In this document: in pieces, positions 40,977-48,891 of the stretch | Layout of the letters: each line of letters begins with the position of its first letter | Numbering within the stretch: position 1 is the first letter of the stretch | Assembly: GCF_019891395.1 (NCBI RefSeq) | Contig: NZ_CP078143.1 | Coordinates: forward strand, 496,001 to 560,000 | Direction of reading: 5' to 3' | Source: Nitratireductor kimnyeongensis | GTDB taxonomy: Bacteria; Pseudomonadota; Alphaproteobacteria; Rhizobiales; Rhizobiaceae | Length of the DNA: 64,000 bases | Notes under the pieces: generated by a model | Seen by the model: only the letters and a program-made list of their open reading frames with translations | Database searches by the model: none | Told to the model about the DNA's origin: nothing | Made by a program: the position numbers and the translations under genes

Positions 40977-43022
40977 ATGGGAAATCGCTCGGGAGAGAGA
41001 AGTCGCGGACCGAAATGCATTGCCATTGTCGGTCCGTTTTCAAGTGGCAAAACGACTTTGCTTGAAGCCATTCTGGAACGCACGGGCGCCGTAACCAAAC
41101 AGGCAAGTACGGGTTCCGGCACAGTGGGGGACCACTCCGCTGAATCCAAGGCCCACCAGATGAGCGTCGAGGCGAATGTCGCCACCACCAGTTTCCTTAG
41201 TGAAAGCATCACTTTCGTGGATTGTCCCGGCTCGGTCGAATTTGCCTATGAGGCGGATCCGATCCTCGCAGCAGCCGATATGGCCATCGTCGTCACCGAA
41301 CCCGACGAGAAGAAAATCCCCGCCCTCCAGCTTACACTCCATCGGCTCGACGAGCTCGGCATTCCGCGCATCATCTTCCTGAACAAGATCGAGCATGCAA
41401 CCATGGGCGTCCGTGATATGCTGAAAATGCTCCAACCGACCAGTGATACCCCGCTCCTTCTGCGCCAGATTCCCTTGCGCAAGGACAGCATCGTCATCGG
41501 GTCCATCGATCTGGCACTGGAACGCGCTTACATCTACCGGGAGCACGCAAGCAGTGAGATCGCCCCCATATCCAACGACGACAGAGCACGTGAGATCGAG
41601 GCACGTTTCTCCATGCTTGAAACTCTGGCGGACCAAGATGACAGGCTAATGGAGCAACTTCTAGAGGAGATAGAACCGCCCCGCGACGCTATTTTTGACG
41701 ACCTCGCCGCCGATCTGCGCGACGGGACTGTGACACCGGTGCTGATCGGGTCTGCAGAAAAAGGCAACGGCATATTGCGGCTATTGAAAGCAATCCGACA
41801 CGATGCGCCGGATGTTCAAGCGACAAGAGAGCGGCTTGGACTGGCCATGTCGGGTGAGCCCGTTCTGCAGGTCATGAAATCAATCCACACATCGCATGGA
41901 GGCAAGCTCTCTCTCTCACGCGTGCTTTCCGGCTCGGTCGACGATGGTATGGAACTGCGCAGCGGCTCAACGATCGACAAGGTTTCAGGCCTCTACACAC
42001 TTCTCGGGCGCGAACAGACCAAGGTCACGAATGCGGAGGCCGGCACCACAGTGGCACTCGGTAAGCTTGAGGGGGTGAAGACAGGGGACACGCTGAGCGC
42101 GGCTACGACTCCGCTCCCGCCACTCATCACACTCGAGAGCCCTCAGCCTGTCTATTCCGTCGCGGTACATCCCAGCGAACGCAAAGACGAGGCAAAGCTC
42201 TCACTCGCCCTGCAGAAGCTCATGGAGGAAGACCCTTCACTTGGCGTCGAACAACGGCAGGAAACAGGGGAAACGATACTGTGCGGACAAGGTGAGATGC
42301 ATCTGCGCGTCACTCGCGAGCGCCTGGAAGGCAAATACCAGATCCCCGTGGACACGGCCGTGCCGAGCGTTGCCTACCGCGAAACGATTCGCAAGAGCTC
42401 CACGAAACGCGGCCGGCATAAGAAGCAGTCGGGCGGTCACGGTCAGTTCGGAGATGTTGTGCTCGAGATACGCCCCCTGCCCCGCGGCTCCGGTTTCGAA
42501 TTCTCCGACACGATCACCGGCGGGGTCGTTCCGAAGCAGTATATTCCATCGGTCGAAACCGGCGTTCGTGAGCACCTCAAATCCGGTCCGCTCGGGTTTC
42601 CGGTCATAGATCTCGCCGTCAATCTCTCGGACGGTTCCTACCATTCGGTGGACTCCTCCGACATGGCGTTCCAACTTGCCGGGCGACTTGCCATGAAGGA
42701 AGGGCTTGGTGAGTGCTCACCTGTTCTCCTGGAGCCGATCCTCAAGGTCGAGGTCTACACGCCATCGGATGCTACCGCCCGCATCACCGCCATTCTGTCG
42801 CAACGGCGCGGGCAGATTCTTCGCTTTGACGCACGCCCCGGCTGGACAGGTTGGGACATTGTGGAGGCGACAATCCCAGCATCTGAAACCAACGATCTGA
42901 TTATCGAGTTGCGGTCCGCCACTGCGGGTGTTGCCAGCTATCGCAGCACCTTTGATCACATGGCCGAGTTGACCGGGCGTTTGGCGGATGCGGCGATGAG
43001 CGCGCAGGGCAAGGCGGCTTGA
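40977..43022 (+). CDS. Elongation factor G-like GTPase (EF-G paralogue)
   Basis: A 681-residue translational-type GTPase. Start 40977 follows GAGGAGG by 9 bases. Motifs are P-loop GPFSSGKTT and DCPGSVEF (G3). G4 is NKIE instead of NKxD, and switch I lacks the RGIT element of true EF-G. Domains II-V are present. GTG KPxx blocks are replaced by family-typical ones, and domain IV retains SDGSYHSVDSSDMAFQLA, the tip region that enters the decoding centre. Such EF-G2/EF-G-like proteins are common in Hyphomicrobiales beside a normal fusA (not in this window). The role is uncertain: ribosome recycling or stress translation are possible. Confidence 0.85.
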   Translation: MGNRSGERSRGPKCIAIVGPFSSGKTTLLEAILERTGAVTKQASTGSGTVGDHSAESKAHQMSVEANVATTSFLSESITFVDCPGSVEFAYEADPILAAADMAIVVTEPDEKKIPALQLTLHRLDELGIPRIIFLNKIEHATMGVRDMLKMLQPTSDTPLLLRQIPLRKDSIVIGSIDLALERAYIYREHASSEIAPISNDDRAREIEARFSMLETLADQDDRLMEQLLEEIEPPRDAIFDDLAADLRDGTVTPVLIGSAEKGNGILRLLKAIRHDAPDVQATRERLGLAMSGEPVLQVMKSIHTSHGGKLSLSRVLSGSVDDGMELRSGSTIDKVSGLYTLLGREQTKVTNAEAGTTVALGKLEGVKTGDTLSAATTPLPPLITLESPQPVYSVAVHPSERKDEAKLSLALQKLMEEDPSLGVEQRQETGETILCGQGEMHLRVTRERLEGKYQIPVDTAVPSVAYRETIRKSSTKRGRHKKQSGGHGQFGDVVLEIRPLPRGSGFEFSDTITGGVVPKQYIPSVETGVREHLKSGPLGFPVIDLAVNLSDGSYHSVDSSDMAFQLAGRLAMKEGLGECSPVLLEPILKVEVYTPSDATARITAILSQRRGQILRFDARPGWTGWDIVEATIPASETNDLIIELRSATAGVASYRSTFDHMAELTGRLADAAMSAQGKAA

Positions 43023-43134
43023 TGAGAGCATCAACCGCAAAGATCGCAACGCAATCGTGAAGCACCGTGATTTTGAACCGCTGGCTAGCGGTCTTACCAA
43101 AGGCGTTGCTATCAGAGGTCTCCCGGAGAAAGCC

Positions 43135-44112
43135 ATGCTCACGATCCATCGTCGCCCGCGCTGGGCAGTCGCCGAAAACTTGGCGACGCCCGAATGCGTT
43201 TTTGCAAATCGTCGCGCAGTACTTTCGGGGCTTGGTCTCGGGGTGATCGCCGGCGCAGGCTTGCTGACCCTGCCAGCAAAGGCGCAGGCAGACGGAGACG
43301 CCGCGTCGCGAACCGCATCCCTTTACCCAGCGGAGCGGAACGAAGCCTACCAGATCGAACGCCCCCTCACGCCAGAAGATGTAAGCAGCACCTACAACAA
43401 TTTTTACGAATTCGGATCGCACAAGCAGATCGCGCTCGCAGCGCAGGCACTCTCAACCCATCCCTGGGACATTGAGATCGATGGTCTGGTGGAAAAGCCC
43501 GGCACCGTTGCCTTCGAGGGTTTGATAAAGCGCATGCCACTCGAAGAGCGCCTCTACCGGCATCGTTGCGTCGAAGCCTGGTCAATGACAGTGCCATGGA
43601 CCGGCTTTCCGCTTTCATCTCTTCTGGCAATGGCGAAGCCACTTTCGTCCGCGCGCTATATCCGCTTTGAAACCTTCAACGATCCCTCCGTCGCCGGCGG
43701 CCAAAAGCAGGTGTGGTATCCTTGGCCCTATGTCGAAGGCGTGACCATCGAAGAGGCGTCAAACGACCTCGCCTTCCTCGTCACCGGCGCGTACGGTAAA
43801 CCTCTGGCCAAGCAGTTCGGCGCGCCTCTGCGGCTGGCCCTGCCCTGGAAGTACGGCTTCAAATCCATCAAATCCATCCGACGCATTTCTTTCACCGAAA
43901 AGAGGCCGGTGAGTTTTTGGGAGGAGACCGCCGGCAGCGAATACGGCTTCTGGGCAAATGTGAATCCAGACGTGCCCCACCCGCGCTGGAGTCAGGCCGA
44001 GGAGCAGATACTGCATACGGGCGAGCGCATACCGACGCAGCTTTTCAACGGTTATGCTGAGGAAGTCGCCGACCTCTATAGCGGGCTGGAAAACGAGCAG
44101 CTCTATCGCTGA
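43135..44112 (+). CDS. msrP: Protein-methionine-sulfoxide reductase, catalytic subunit
   Basis: A 325-residue periplasmic molybdenum enzyme that repairs oxidised methionines. Start 43135 follows CGGAGAAA. A Tat signal is present (ANRRAVLSGLGLGVIAGAGL, ending at AKAQA). The molybdopterin Cys is in YRHRCVEAWSMTVPWTGFPL. Other YedY-family features are NNFYEFGSHKQIAL, PWPYVEGVTIEEASNDL and LPWKYGFKSIKSIRRISF. Its usual membrane heme partner MsrQ is not adjacent here. A hairpin immediately follows the stop. Confidence 0.93.
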   Translation: MLTIHRRPRWAVAENLATPECVFANRRAVLSGLGLGVIAGAGLLTLPAKAQADGDAASRTASLYPAERNEAYQIERPLTPEDVSSTYNNFYEFGSHKQIALAAQALSTHPWDIEIDGLVEKPGTVAFEGLIKRMPLEERLYRHRCVEAWSMTVPWTGFPLSSLLAMAKPLSSARYIRFETFNDPSVAGGQKQVWYPWPYVEGVTIEEASNDLAFLVTGAYGKPLAKQFGAPLRLALPWKYGFKSIKSIRRISFTEKRPVSFWEETAGSEYGFWANVNPDVPHPRWSQAEEQILHTGERIPTQLFNGYAEEVADLYSGLENEQLYR

Positions 44113-44113
44113 C

Positions 44114-44137
44114 GCTCACCAGAGCCACCTGGTGAGC
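44114..44137 (+). terminator. Hairpin directly after msrP
   Basis: GCTCACCAG (44114-44122) pairs with CTGGTGAGC (44129-44137) around a 6-base loop, starting one base after the stop codon. No T tract follows, so it may be a 3' stabilising stem rather than a true terminator. Confidence 0.4.
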
Positions 44138-44170
44138 CCCACAGCCGGAAATGACGTGAAGCCAAGCAGA

Positions 44171-44309
44171 TAAAAAAAGAGCCGGATCACGGAGATCCGG
44201 CTTTAGTCATTGGAAGTGCCATATAGGCGAAACCTCCAGAGGGGAACACTCGCGGGGGCAAATGGGAGGAGAACGCCCCCGGGAGTGCTTCTCATATGGG
44301 CAATGACAG
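44171..44309 (-). ncRNA. Candidate trans-acting small RNA (AbcR/alpha-r15-like) downstream of lsrB
   Basis: Between convergent msrP and lsrB, the minus-strand RNA folds into nested helices: GTCATTG/CAATGAC (44307-44301 with 44212-44206), CCATAT/ATATGG (44299-44294 with 44224-44219) and a 12-of-13-bp GC stem (44287-44275 with 44259-44247). The 15-base apical loop reads GTTCTCCTCCCATTT, a CU-rich anti-Shine-Dalgarno type sequence. It ends in a 9-bp terminator stem (44202-44194 with 44188-44180) followed by C and T7. Estimated length is about 135 nt. The layout matches Hfq-dependent rhizobial sRNAs of the AbcR type. In Agrobacterium these lie beside the lsrB/vtlR orthologue as I recall, and in Brucella VtlR controls them. 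An ATGCAA-TT-TTGCAT inverted repeat (44345-44358) lies about 40 bases upstream of the inferred 5' end, suiting a LysR site. Family assignment is inference. Confidence 0.6.
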
Positions 44310-44388
44310 CCTAAATAACAACCACATGTTTTTGCAATTCACCCATGCAATTTTGCATAACGCCCCGTATTTCTTGGGAAATACTGCG

Positions 44389-45279
44389 TCAAAATGCCCA
44401 ATGCCTTGATTTCGATATGAGGAAATCCCGGAAAGCGTGAAGCTTTGCCTGATTTTTCATCACGTTCGGGTAGCAGAAATATGTATCGAACGACGGCACG
44501 GCTGTTTCAGGCAGCAGCTGCACCAGATCATTGCTCTTGCCGACCACATAATCAGGCAACATAGCGATGCCGGCCCCACGCTGCACAGCCAGTTTGATCG
44601 ACAGAATGTTGTTGATCTGCAGCGCCGTTTGTCGCTTTTGCCCCTCAGGACGCCCGGCCGTTTCCAGCCAGTTCATGTCACTCAGGTGTGGTGGCACAGC
44701 CTCGCCAAATGTCACGATCCGATGTTTGTCCAGATCGGCGATAGACGACGGCTTTCCGTGCTTGTTCACATAGGAAGGCGACGCGAAGAGATGGAAGTGC
44801 ACGGTAAACAGCTTACGCTGGATGAGATCCGGCTGCTGCGGTTGACGCATCCGAATCGCGCAATCAGCCTGTCTCATGGTCAGGTCGAGCTCCTCATTGT
44901 CGAGAATGAGCTGCAATTCGATGTCCGGATAGAGCTCGATGAACTCCGGCAACCTTTCCGTCAGCCAGCCGGTGCCGAGCCCCACCGTGGTGGAAACCTT
45001 CAACAGGCCGGACGGACGATCTTTCGCCTCGGTCAGCCGCACGCGCACGCTTTCCAGCTGCATCAGCACGTCATGAGCGGTGCGATAAAGCATCTCGCCC
45101 TGCTCCGTCAGCACCAGCCCGCGAGCGTGCCGATGGAAAAGCGGCACCCCCACTTCCAGTTCAAGCGCACTCACCTGGCGTGAAATGGCCGACTGCGAAA
45201 GGTGCAGCGTTTCAGCGGCGTGCGTAAACGAGCCGGCCTCTGCGGCGGCGTGAAAAACCCTGAGCTTGTCCCAGTCCAA
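44389..45279 (-). CDS. lsrB: LysR-family regulator LsrB/VtlR
   Basis: A 296-residue LysR-type regulator. The N-terminal winged helix is MDWDKLRVFHAAAEAGSFTH and LHLSQSAISRQVSALE. The co-inducer domain shows TVGLGTGWLTERLPEFIELY, LILDNEELDLTMRQADCAIR and FDTYFCYPNVMKNQAKLHAF. These closely resemble rhizobial LsrB and Brucella VtlR, which control LPS and redox genes and, in Brucella, small RNAs. Adjacency to trxB and lrp supports the assignment. It lies 76 bases downstream of trxB on the same strand and just upstream of the small RNA candidate. Confidence 0.88.
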   Translation of the reverse strand: MDWDKLRVFHAAAEAGSFTHAAETLHLSQSAISRQVSALELEVGVPLFHRHARGLVLTEQGEMLYRTAHDVLMQLESVRVRLTEAKDRPSGLLKVSTTVGLGTGWLTERLPEFIELYPDIELQLILDNEELDLTMRQADCAIRMRQPQQPDLIQRKLFTVHFHLFASPSYVNKHGKPSSIADLDKHRIVTFGEAVPPHLSDMNWLETAGRPEGQKRQTALQINNILSIKLAVQRGAGIAMLPDYVVGKSNDLVQLLPETAVPSFDTYFCYPNVMKNQAKLHAFRDFLISKSRHWAF

Positions 45280-45355
45280 CGCCTCGTTCTCCTCTGTCAG
45301 GCGCTTGTACCGTCATGGGCGTTGCCGCCCGTTCTTGTCGCTGCGTCGTTCCCCT

Positions 45356-46330
45356 TTATTCGGCAGCTTCTTTCGTTGTTTCCATCGCTGCCAGATACTT
45401 CTCTGCTTCCAGCGCCGCCATGCAGCCAAGTCCGGCTGCCGTCACGGCCTGGCGATAAATGTCGTCCGCCACATCACCGGCGGCAAAAACCCCCGGAACA
45501 TCCGTCTGCGTGGTCCCGGGCTGCGTCCACAGATAGCCATTGGGCTTCTGCTTGAGCTTGCCTTCAAATAACTCGACCGCAGGCGCGTGACCGATCGCCA
45601 CGAAGACACCATCCACGGCGAGATCGGACACCGCACCCGAGTGCACGTTCTTCACGCGCACCCCCGATGCGGATGCAGGCATGGGCGGCTTTGCAGGCGT
45701 CCCGGTAATCTCTTCGACCACCGCATCCCACATGACCGTCACATTCTCCTTGGCCATCAGGCGCTCCTGAAGGATCCGTTCCGAACGCAATTCGTCGCGG
45801 CGGTGGATGAGCGTCACCGACTTTGCGAGATTGGAAAGATAAAGCGCCTCCTCCACAGCCGTGTTGCCGCCGCCCACAACGGCAACATCCTTGCCACGAT
45901 AGAAGAACCCGTCGCAGGTCGCGCAGGCCGAGACGCCAAACCCCATGAAGGTCTGCTCGGAAGGCAGGCCAAGCCACTTCGCCTTGGCGCCGGTGGCGAT
46001 GATCAGCGCATCGCAGCTATACTCCGTGCCGGAATCGCCCTTGAGCACAAAGGGGCGCGACGACACATCGACATCGACGATGAGGTCATTGGCGATCTCC
46101 GCACCCACATTCTCCGCCTGGCCGCGCATCTGTTCCATGAGCCACGGTCCCTGGATAGGATCGGCAAAGCCCGGATAGTTCTCCACATCGGTGGTGATCA
46201 TGAGCTGTCCGCCCTGTTCCAGACCAGCCACGAGGAGGGGTTTCAGCATGGCGCGCGCCGCGTAGATCGCCGCCGTGTATCCAGCCGGGCCCGAACCGAT
46301 GATAAGGACGGGCGCGTGACGACGTGACAT
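45356..46330 (-). CDS. trxB: Thioredoxin reductase
   Basis: A 324-residue FAD/NADPH enzyme that reduces thioredoxin. The FAD motif is VLIIGSGPAGYTAAIYAARA, the redox-active disulfide is ACATCDGFFYRGKDV, the NADPH motif is VVGGGNTAVEEALYL and the C-terminal FAD contact is PGVFAAGDVADDIYRQAVTA. Start 46330 (MSRRHAPV) is preferred; GGAAAGAAGGA-like purines lie upstream, and the longer frame to 46378 is unsupported. It is followed by lsrB, a regulator of redox genes in rhizobia, and is divergent from lrp. Confidence 0.96.
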   Translation of the reverse strand: MSRRHAPVLIIGSGPAGYTAAIYAARAMLKPLLVAGLEQGGQLMITTDVENYPGFADPIQGPWLMEQMRGQAENVGAEIANDLIVDVDVSSRPFVLKGDSGTEYSCDALIIATGAKAKWLGLPSEQTFMGFGVSACATCDGFFYRGKDVAVVGGGNTAVEEALYLSNLAKSVTLIHRRDELRSERILQERLMAKENVTVMWDAVVEEITGTPAKPPMPASASGVRVKNVHSGAVSDLAVDGVFVAIGHAPAVELFEGKLKQKPNGYLWTQPGTTQTDVPGVFAAGDVADDIYRQAVTAAGLGCMAALEAEKYLAAMETTKEAAE

Positions 46331-46715
46331 GGATGAAATCCTTTCTTCCTTAAAGCACCGCGGGTGTTCCAACCTCATCGGGCATTCTTGACTTGTGAGC
46401 GCGTCGGGACCGCCAGCGGACAGAAAACGCGAAACCGGACAACAGACCTTCGAGCGTCTTCCCTAGGCCGCCATCCAAAACATTTTGGTGACATGATCTA
46501 AGTATCCACCACCCCAAAGTGCAAGGCGAGGAACAGGTTTCCAACAGCTACCGAATGCCACGCCCGCGCATTTGTGCTTCTCCGAGGCCTCCAAACACGG
46601 TGGATAGTCCCCGCTACCGATCAATGCATTGCTTGGCTTGTCAGGACGCTTGCCCTAATTTCGGTCTGCGCGCGTGAAAGATTCTCGCGCGTTTTGAGCA
46701 GAAATGGGAAACACT
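46331..46715. promoter_or_regulatory. trxB-lrp divergent control region
   Basis: A 385-bp region without a gene. It holds a perfect palindrome CCAAAA-CA-TTTTGG (46475-46488), which may be a regulator site. Just before lrp there is a hairpin CGCGCG (46669-46674) / CGCGCG (46686-46691) followed by TTTT, ending about 20 bases before the chosen ATG, so it may attenuate lrp or shape its leader. Promoters were not assigned with confidence. Confidence 0.45.
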
Positions 46716-47189
46716 ATGCCGCTAAAGGCCGATCTTGACGCAATCGACTGGAAAATTCTGCGTGAGCTTCAGGCCGACGGCAAGATGAGCAATGTCGAGC
46801 TTTCGCGCCGCGTCGGCATCTCCGCGCCACCTTGCCTCCGGCGTGTCAAGCGACTGGAGGAAGGCGGCATCATCAAGGGCTACCGTGCTCTGCTCAATTC
46901 CCCGGCACTTGGCTATGACGTGGTCGCCTTCTGCCTGATCGGGCTCCACTATCAGTCGGAGACCGAGCTGAAGACTTTCGCTCAGCGAACGCTGAAATGG
47001 CCCATCGTACGCCGCGCCTGGATGGTCTCCGGCGATTCTGATTTCATGCTGCATTGCGTGGCAACGGATCTGACCACCTTCCAGACCTTTGTCATTGAAG
47101 AGCTGACCTCCGCGCCCAATGTAGACACGGTCCGCACCGCACTCACCATCCGCCAGGTGAAGGACGAAGGCCTGGTGGCGATCGACTAG
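46716..47189 (+). CDS. lrp: Lrp/AsnC-family transcriptional regulator
   Basis: A 157-residue regulator. The N-terminal helix-turn-helix is IDWKILRELQADGKMSNVEL and RRVGISAPPCLRRVKRLEEG. The C-terminal RAM (ligand/oligomer) domain has WMVSGDSDFMLHCVATDLTT and FVIEELTSAPNVDTVRTALT. The start at 46716 (MPLKADLD) has GGGA 7 bases upstream; ATG 46704 is an alternative. Lies divergent from trxB, as in Sinorhizobium. Targets are unknown; family members respond to amino acids such as leucine. Confidence 0.92.
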   Translation: MPLKADLDAIDWKILRELQADGKMSNVELSRRVGISAPPCLRRVKRLEEGGIIKGYRALLNSPALGYDVVAFCLIGLHYQSETELKTFAQRTLKWPIVRRAWMVSGDSDFMLHCVATDLTTFQTFVIEELTSAPNVDTVRTALTIRQVKDEGLVAID

Positions 47190-47248
47190 GCCATAGATAA
47201 GCCCTTTTCTTGCCGTACCGTCCCCAGCAGCAGGATGGGGACACTCCA

Positions 47249-48085
47249 ATGAAGATCGCCGCCCTTTCGTTTCAATATCCCACCGGGATTCTTGCCAATA
47301 TCGGTGATTGGATTCAGACACTGGCGGTCGAACAGCATCTACCCAAAGTCGATTTCTATCTGGATCGTGATTCTCTAAACACCTATGACGGCGATGAGTG
47401 TATGCTTGTCATGAATGGATGGTTCAGCCACCGCCCTCAGGCATGGCCGCCCAGCGAAAAAATCACTCCGATTTTTCACGGATTCCACATCACCCCTGGG
47501 GCGGCAGAATACTACCGGAAGCACTTAGATTACTTCAAAAAACACGCTCCGATCGGTTGCCGCGATCAAAGCACTTTGGAGATCATTCAAAGTTGGGGTG
47601 TGCAAGCGTATCTTTCTTACTGTGCAACGCTGACTTTCCCGACCCGCACACAGGAGCCCGAGGAAGAGCTTGTTATTCTCGTGGATGCTCCCAAACCCGC
47701 ACACCGAGTAAAACGCTGGAAAAGCAAACTTGCCATCCAACATGAGGTGGCCCCGGTCTCTTCGCCTGTTCAACGGGCATTCGCGAAAGACCTCCTCGCC
47801 TTGTACAGAGACAAGGCCAGTCTGGTTGTCACGTCCCGCATACATGCAGCCATGCCCTGCATGGCAATGGGTATTCCGACGCTCTATATGCCCAAGAAGC
47901 CAGATGGACGAACCAACATCATCAACGAATTCGGCGCCCCAACGATCCAAGCATTTGAGAACGGCTTTCGAGAGTTATTCGGCTTCCGAGAGAAAAAGAT
48001 ATTTACAAAAAATAAAGTTGGCGAAAAATTCAAAAACCAGATTTCAACAAGCATGAAGTCAAGAGTAGAAAAGGCACTTAGATGA
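47249..48085 (+). CDS. Polysaccharide pyruvyl transferase family protein
   Basis: A 278-residue protein. Start 47249 follows AGGATGGGG. The fold markers are ANIGDWIQTLAVEQHLP, APIGCRDQSTLEIIQSWGV (conserved R-D before the second half) and VVTSRIHAAMPCMAMGIPTL, the SRxHxxxPCxAxGxP block of the family that binds phosphoenolpyruvate or the sugar. It may add a pyruvyl ketal to a surface polysaccharide. The last ~100 bases are AT-rich and Lys-rich (KIFTKNKVGEKFKNQ), unlike neighbours. It overlaps the next gene by 4 bp. Confidence 0.85.
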   Translation: MKIAALSFQYPTGILANIGDWIQTLAVEQHLPKVDFYLDRDSLNTYDGDECMLVMNGWFSHRPQAWPPSEKITPIFHGFHITPGAAEYYRKHLDYFKKHAPIGCRDQSTLEIIQSWGVQAYLSYCATLTFPTRTQEPEEELVILVDAPKPAHRVKRWKSKLAIQHEVAPVSSPVQRAFAKDLLALYRDKASLVVTSRIHAAMPCMAMGIPTLYMPKKPDGRTNIINEFGAPTIQAFENGFRELFGFREKKIFTKNKVGEKFKNQISTSMKSRVEKALR

Positions 48086-48864
48086 AAATCAACACTCTTT
48101 GGATCGGAGGAAACCTTGGCGAGATAGAGGTTCTGTCCGCAAAGAGCTTTGTCGACGCCGGACACGATGTTAATCTCTATTCATTCGAAGAGATAAAAAA
48201 CACACCACCGGGCGTGCAAAATATCGACGCTGCACAAATACTTCCTCGTACGGAGATAGATCGACTACGCCATAGAAAAACGGGGTCCTACGCGCTCGCA
48301 TCTGACTACTTTCGTTTCCTTCTGCAAAAAAAGGAACGTGGTGCATGGGTGGATTTGGACATGATCTGCCTCAAACCAGTGAGCTTTGAGAAAGACATCG
48401 TGTTTGGTCGAGAAAGCGCTACTTACATCAATGGCGCCCTCCTCTACGCAAAACCGGATCACCCGGTTATTGAAGAGGTCCTTTCTTTCTTCAACCGGGA
48501 TGCGATCCCGCCGTGGACACGAAGTCGCGATGCCATTCGCCTTCGCTTGAAATCATGGTTCCTCGGGAAGAAGATCGAACCCGCAACCCTTCCCTGGGGA
48601 ACATTTGGCCCAAAGGCTATTACTTATCTCGCCAAGAAACACGGTGTTTTTGATCTGGCAGAGCCAAAAGAGGTCTTCTACCCACTGCACTTCAAGGATG
48701 CCCCTCTGCTCTACGATAGCCGAAAAAGCCTCGCAGAAATTTGCACGGAGAAAACCAGAACCATTCACCTGTGGAATGAAGTTCTCAGAAGTGCCGGCTT
48801 GAAAGGCACCCGACCGCCAAAGGGTTCTCCTCTTGCGGAACTCATGCATCGTTTCGGCATCTAA
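48082..48864 (+). CDS. Glycosyltransferase family 32-like (DXD) protein
   Basis: A 260-residue protein with the GT32/capsular-transferase pattern: NTLWIGGNLGEIEVLSAKSF at the start, SYALASDYFRFLLQKKERGA and the DXD nucleotide-sugar/metal motif in WVDLDMICLKPV. It closes with RTIHLWNEVLR, in which His is the usual late ligand. It is translationally coupled to the upstream pyruvyl transferase (ATGA overlap). Presumably a pair decorating a surface glycan. It is convergent with the GT25 gene, leaving only 27 bases between stops. Confidence 0.85.
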   Translation: MKINTLWIGGNLGEIEVLSAKSFVDAGHDVNLYSFEEIKNTPPGVQNIDAAQILPRTEIDRLRHRKTGSYALASDYFRFLLQKKERGAWVDLDMICLKPVSFEKDIVFGRESATYINGALLYAKPDHPVIEEVLSFFNRDAIPPWTRSRDAIRLRLKSWFLGKKIEPATLPWGTFGPKAITYLAKKHGVFDLAEPKEVFYPLHFKDAPLLYDSRKSLAEICTEKTRTIHLWNEVLRSAGLKGTRPPKGSPLAELMHRFGI

Positions 48865-48891
48865 GAAAGGTGAGCAGCGCGGCGCTTGCCA

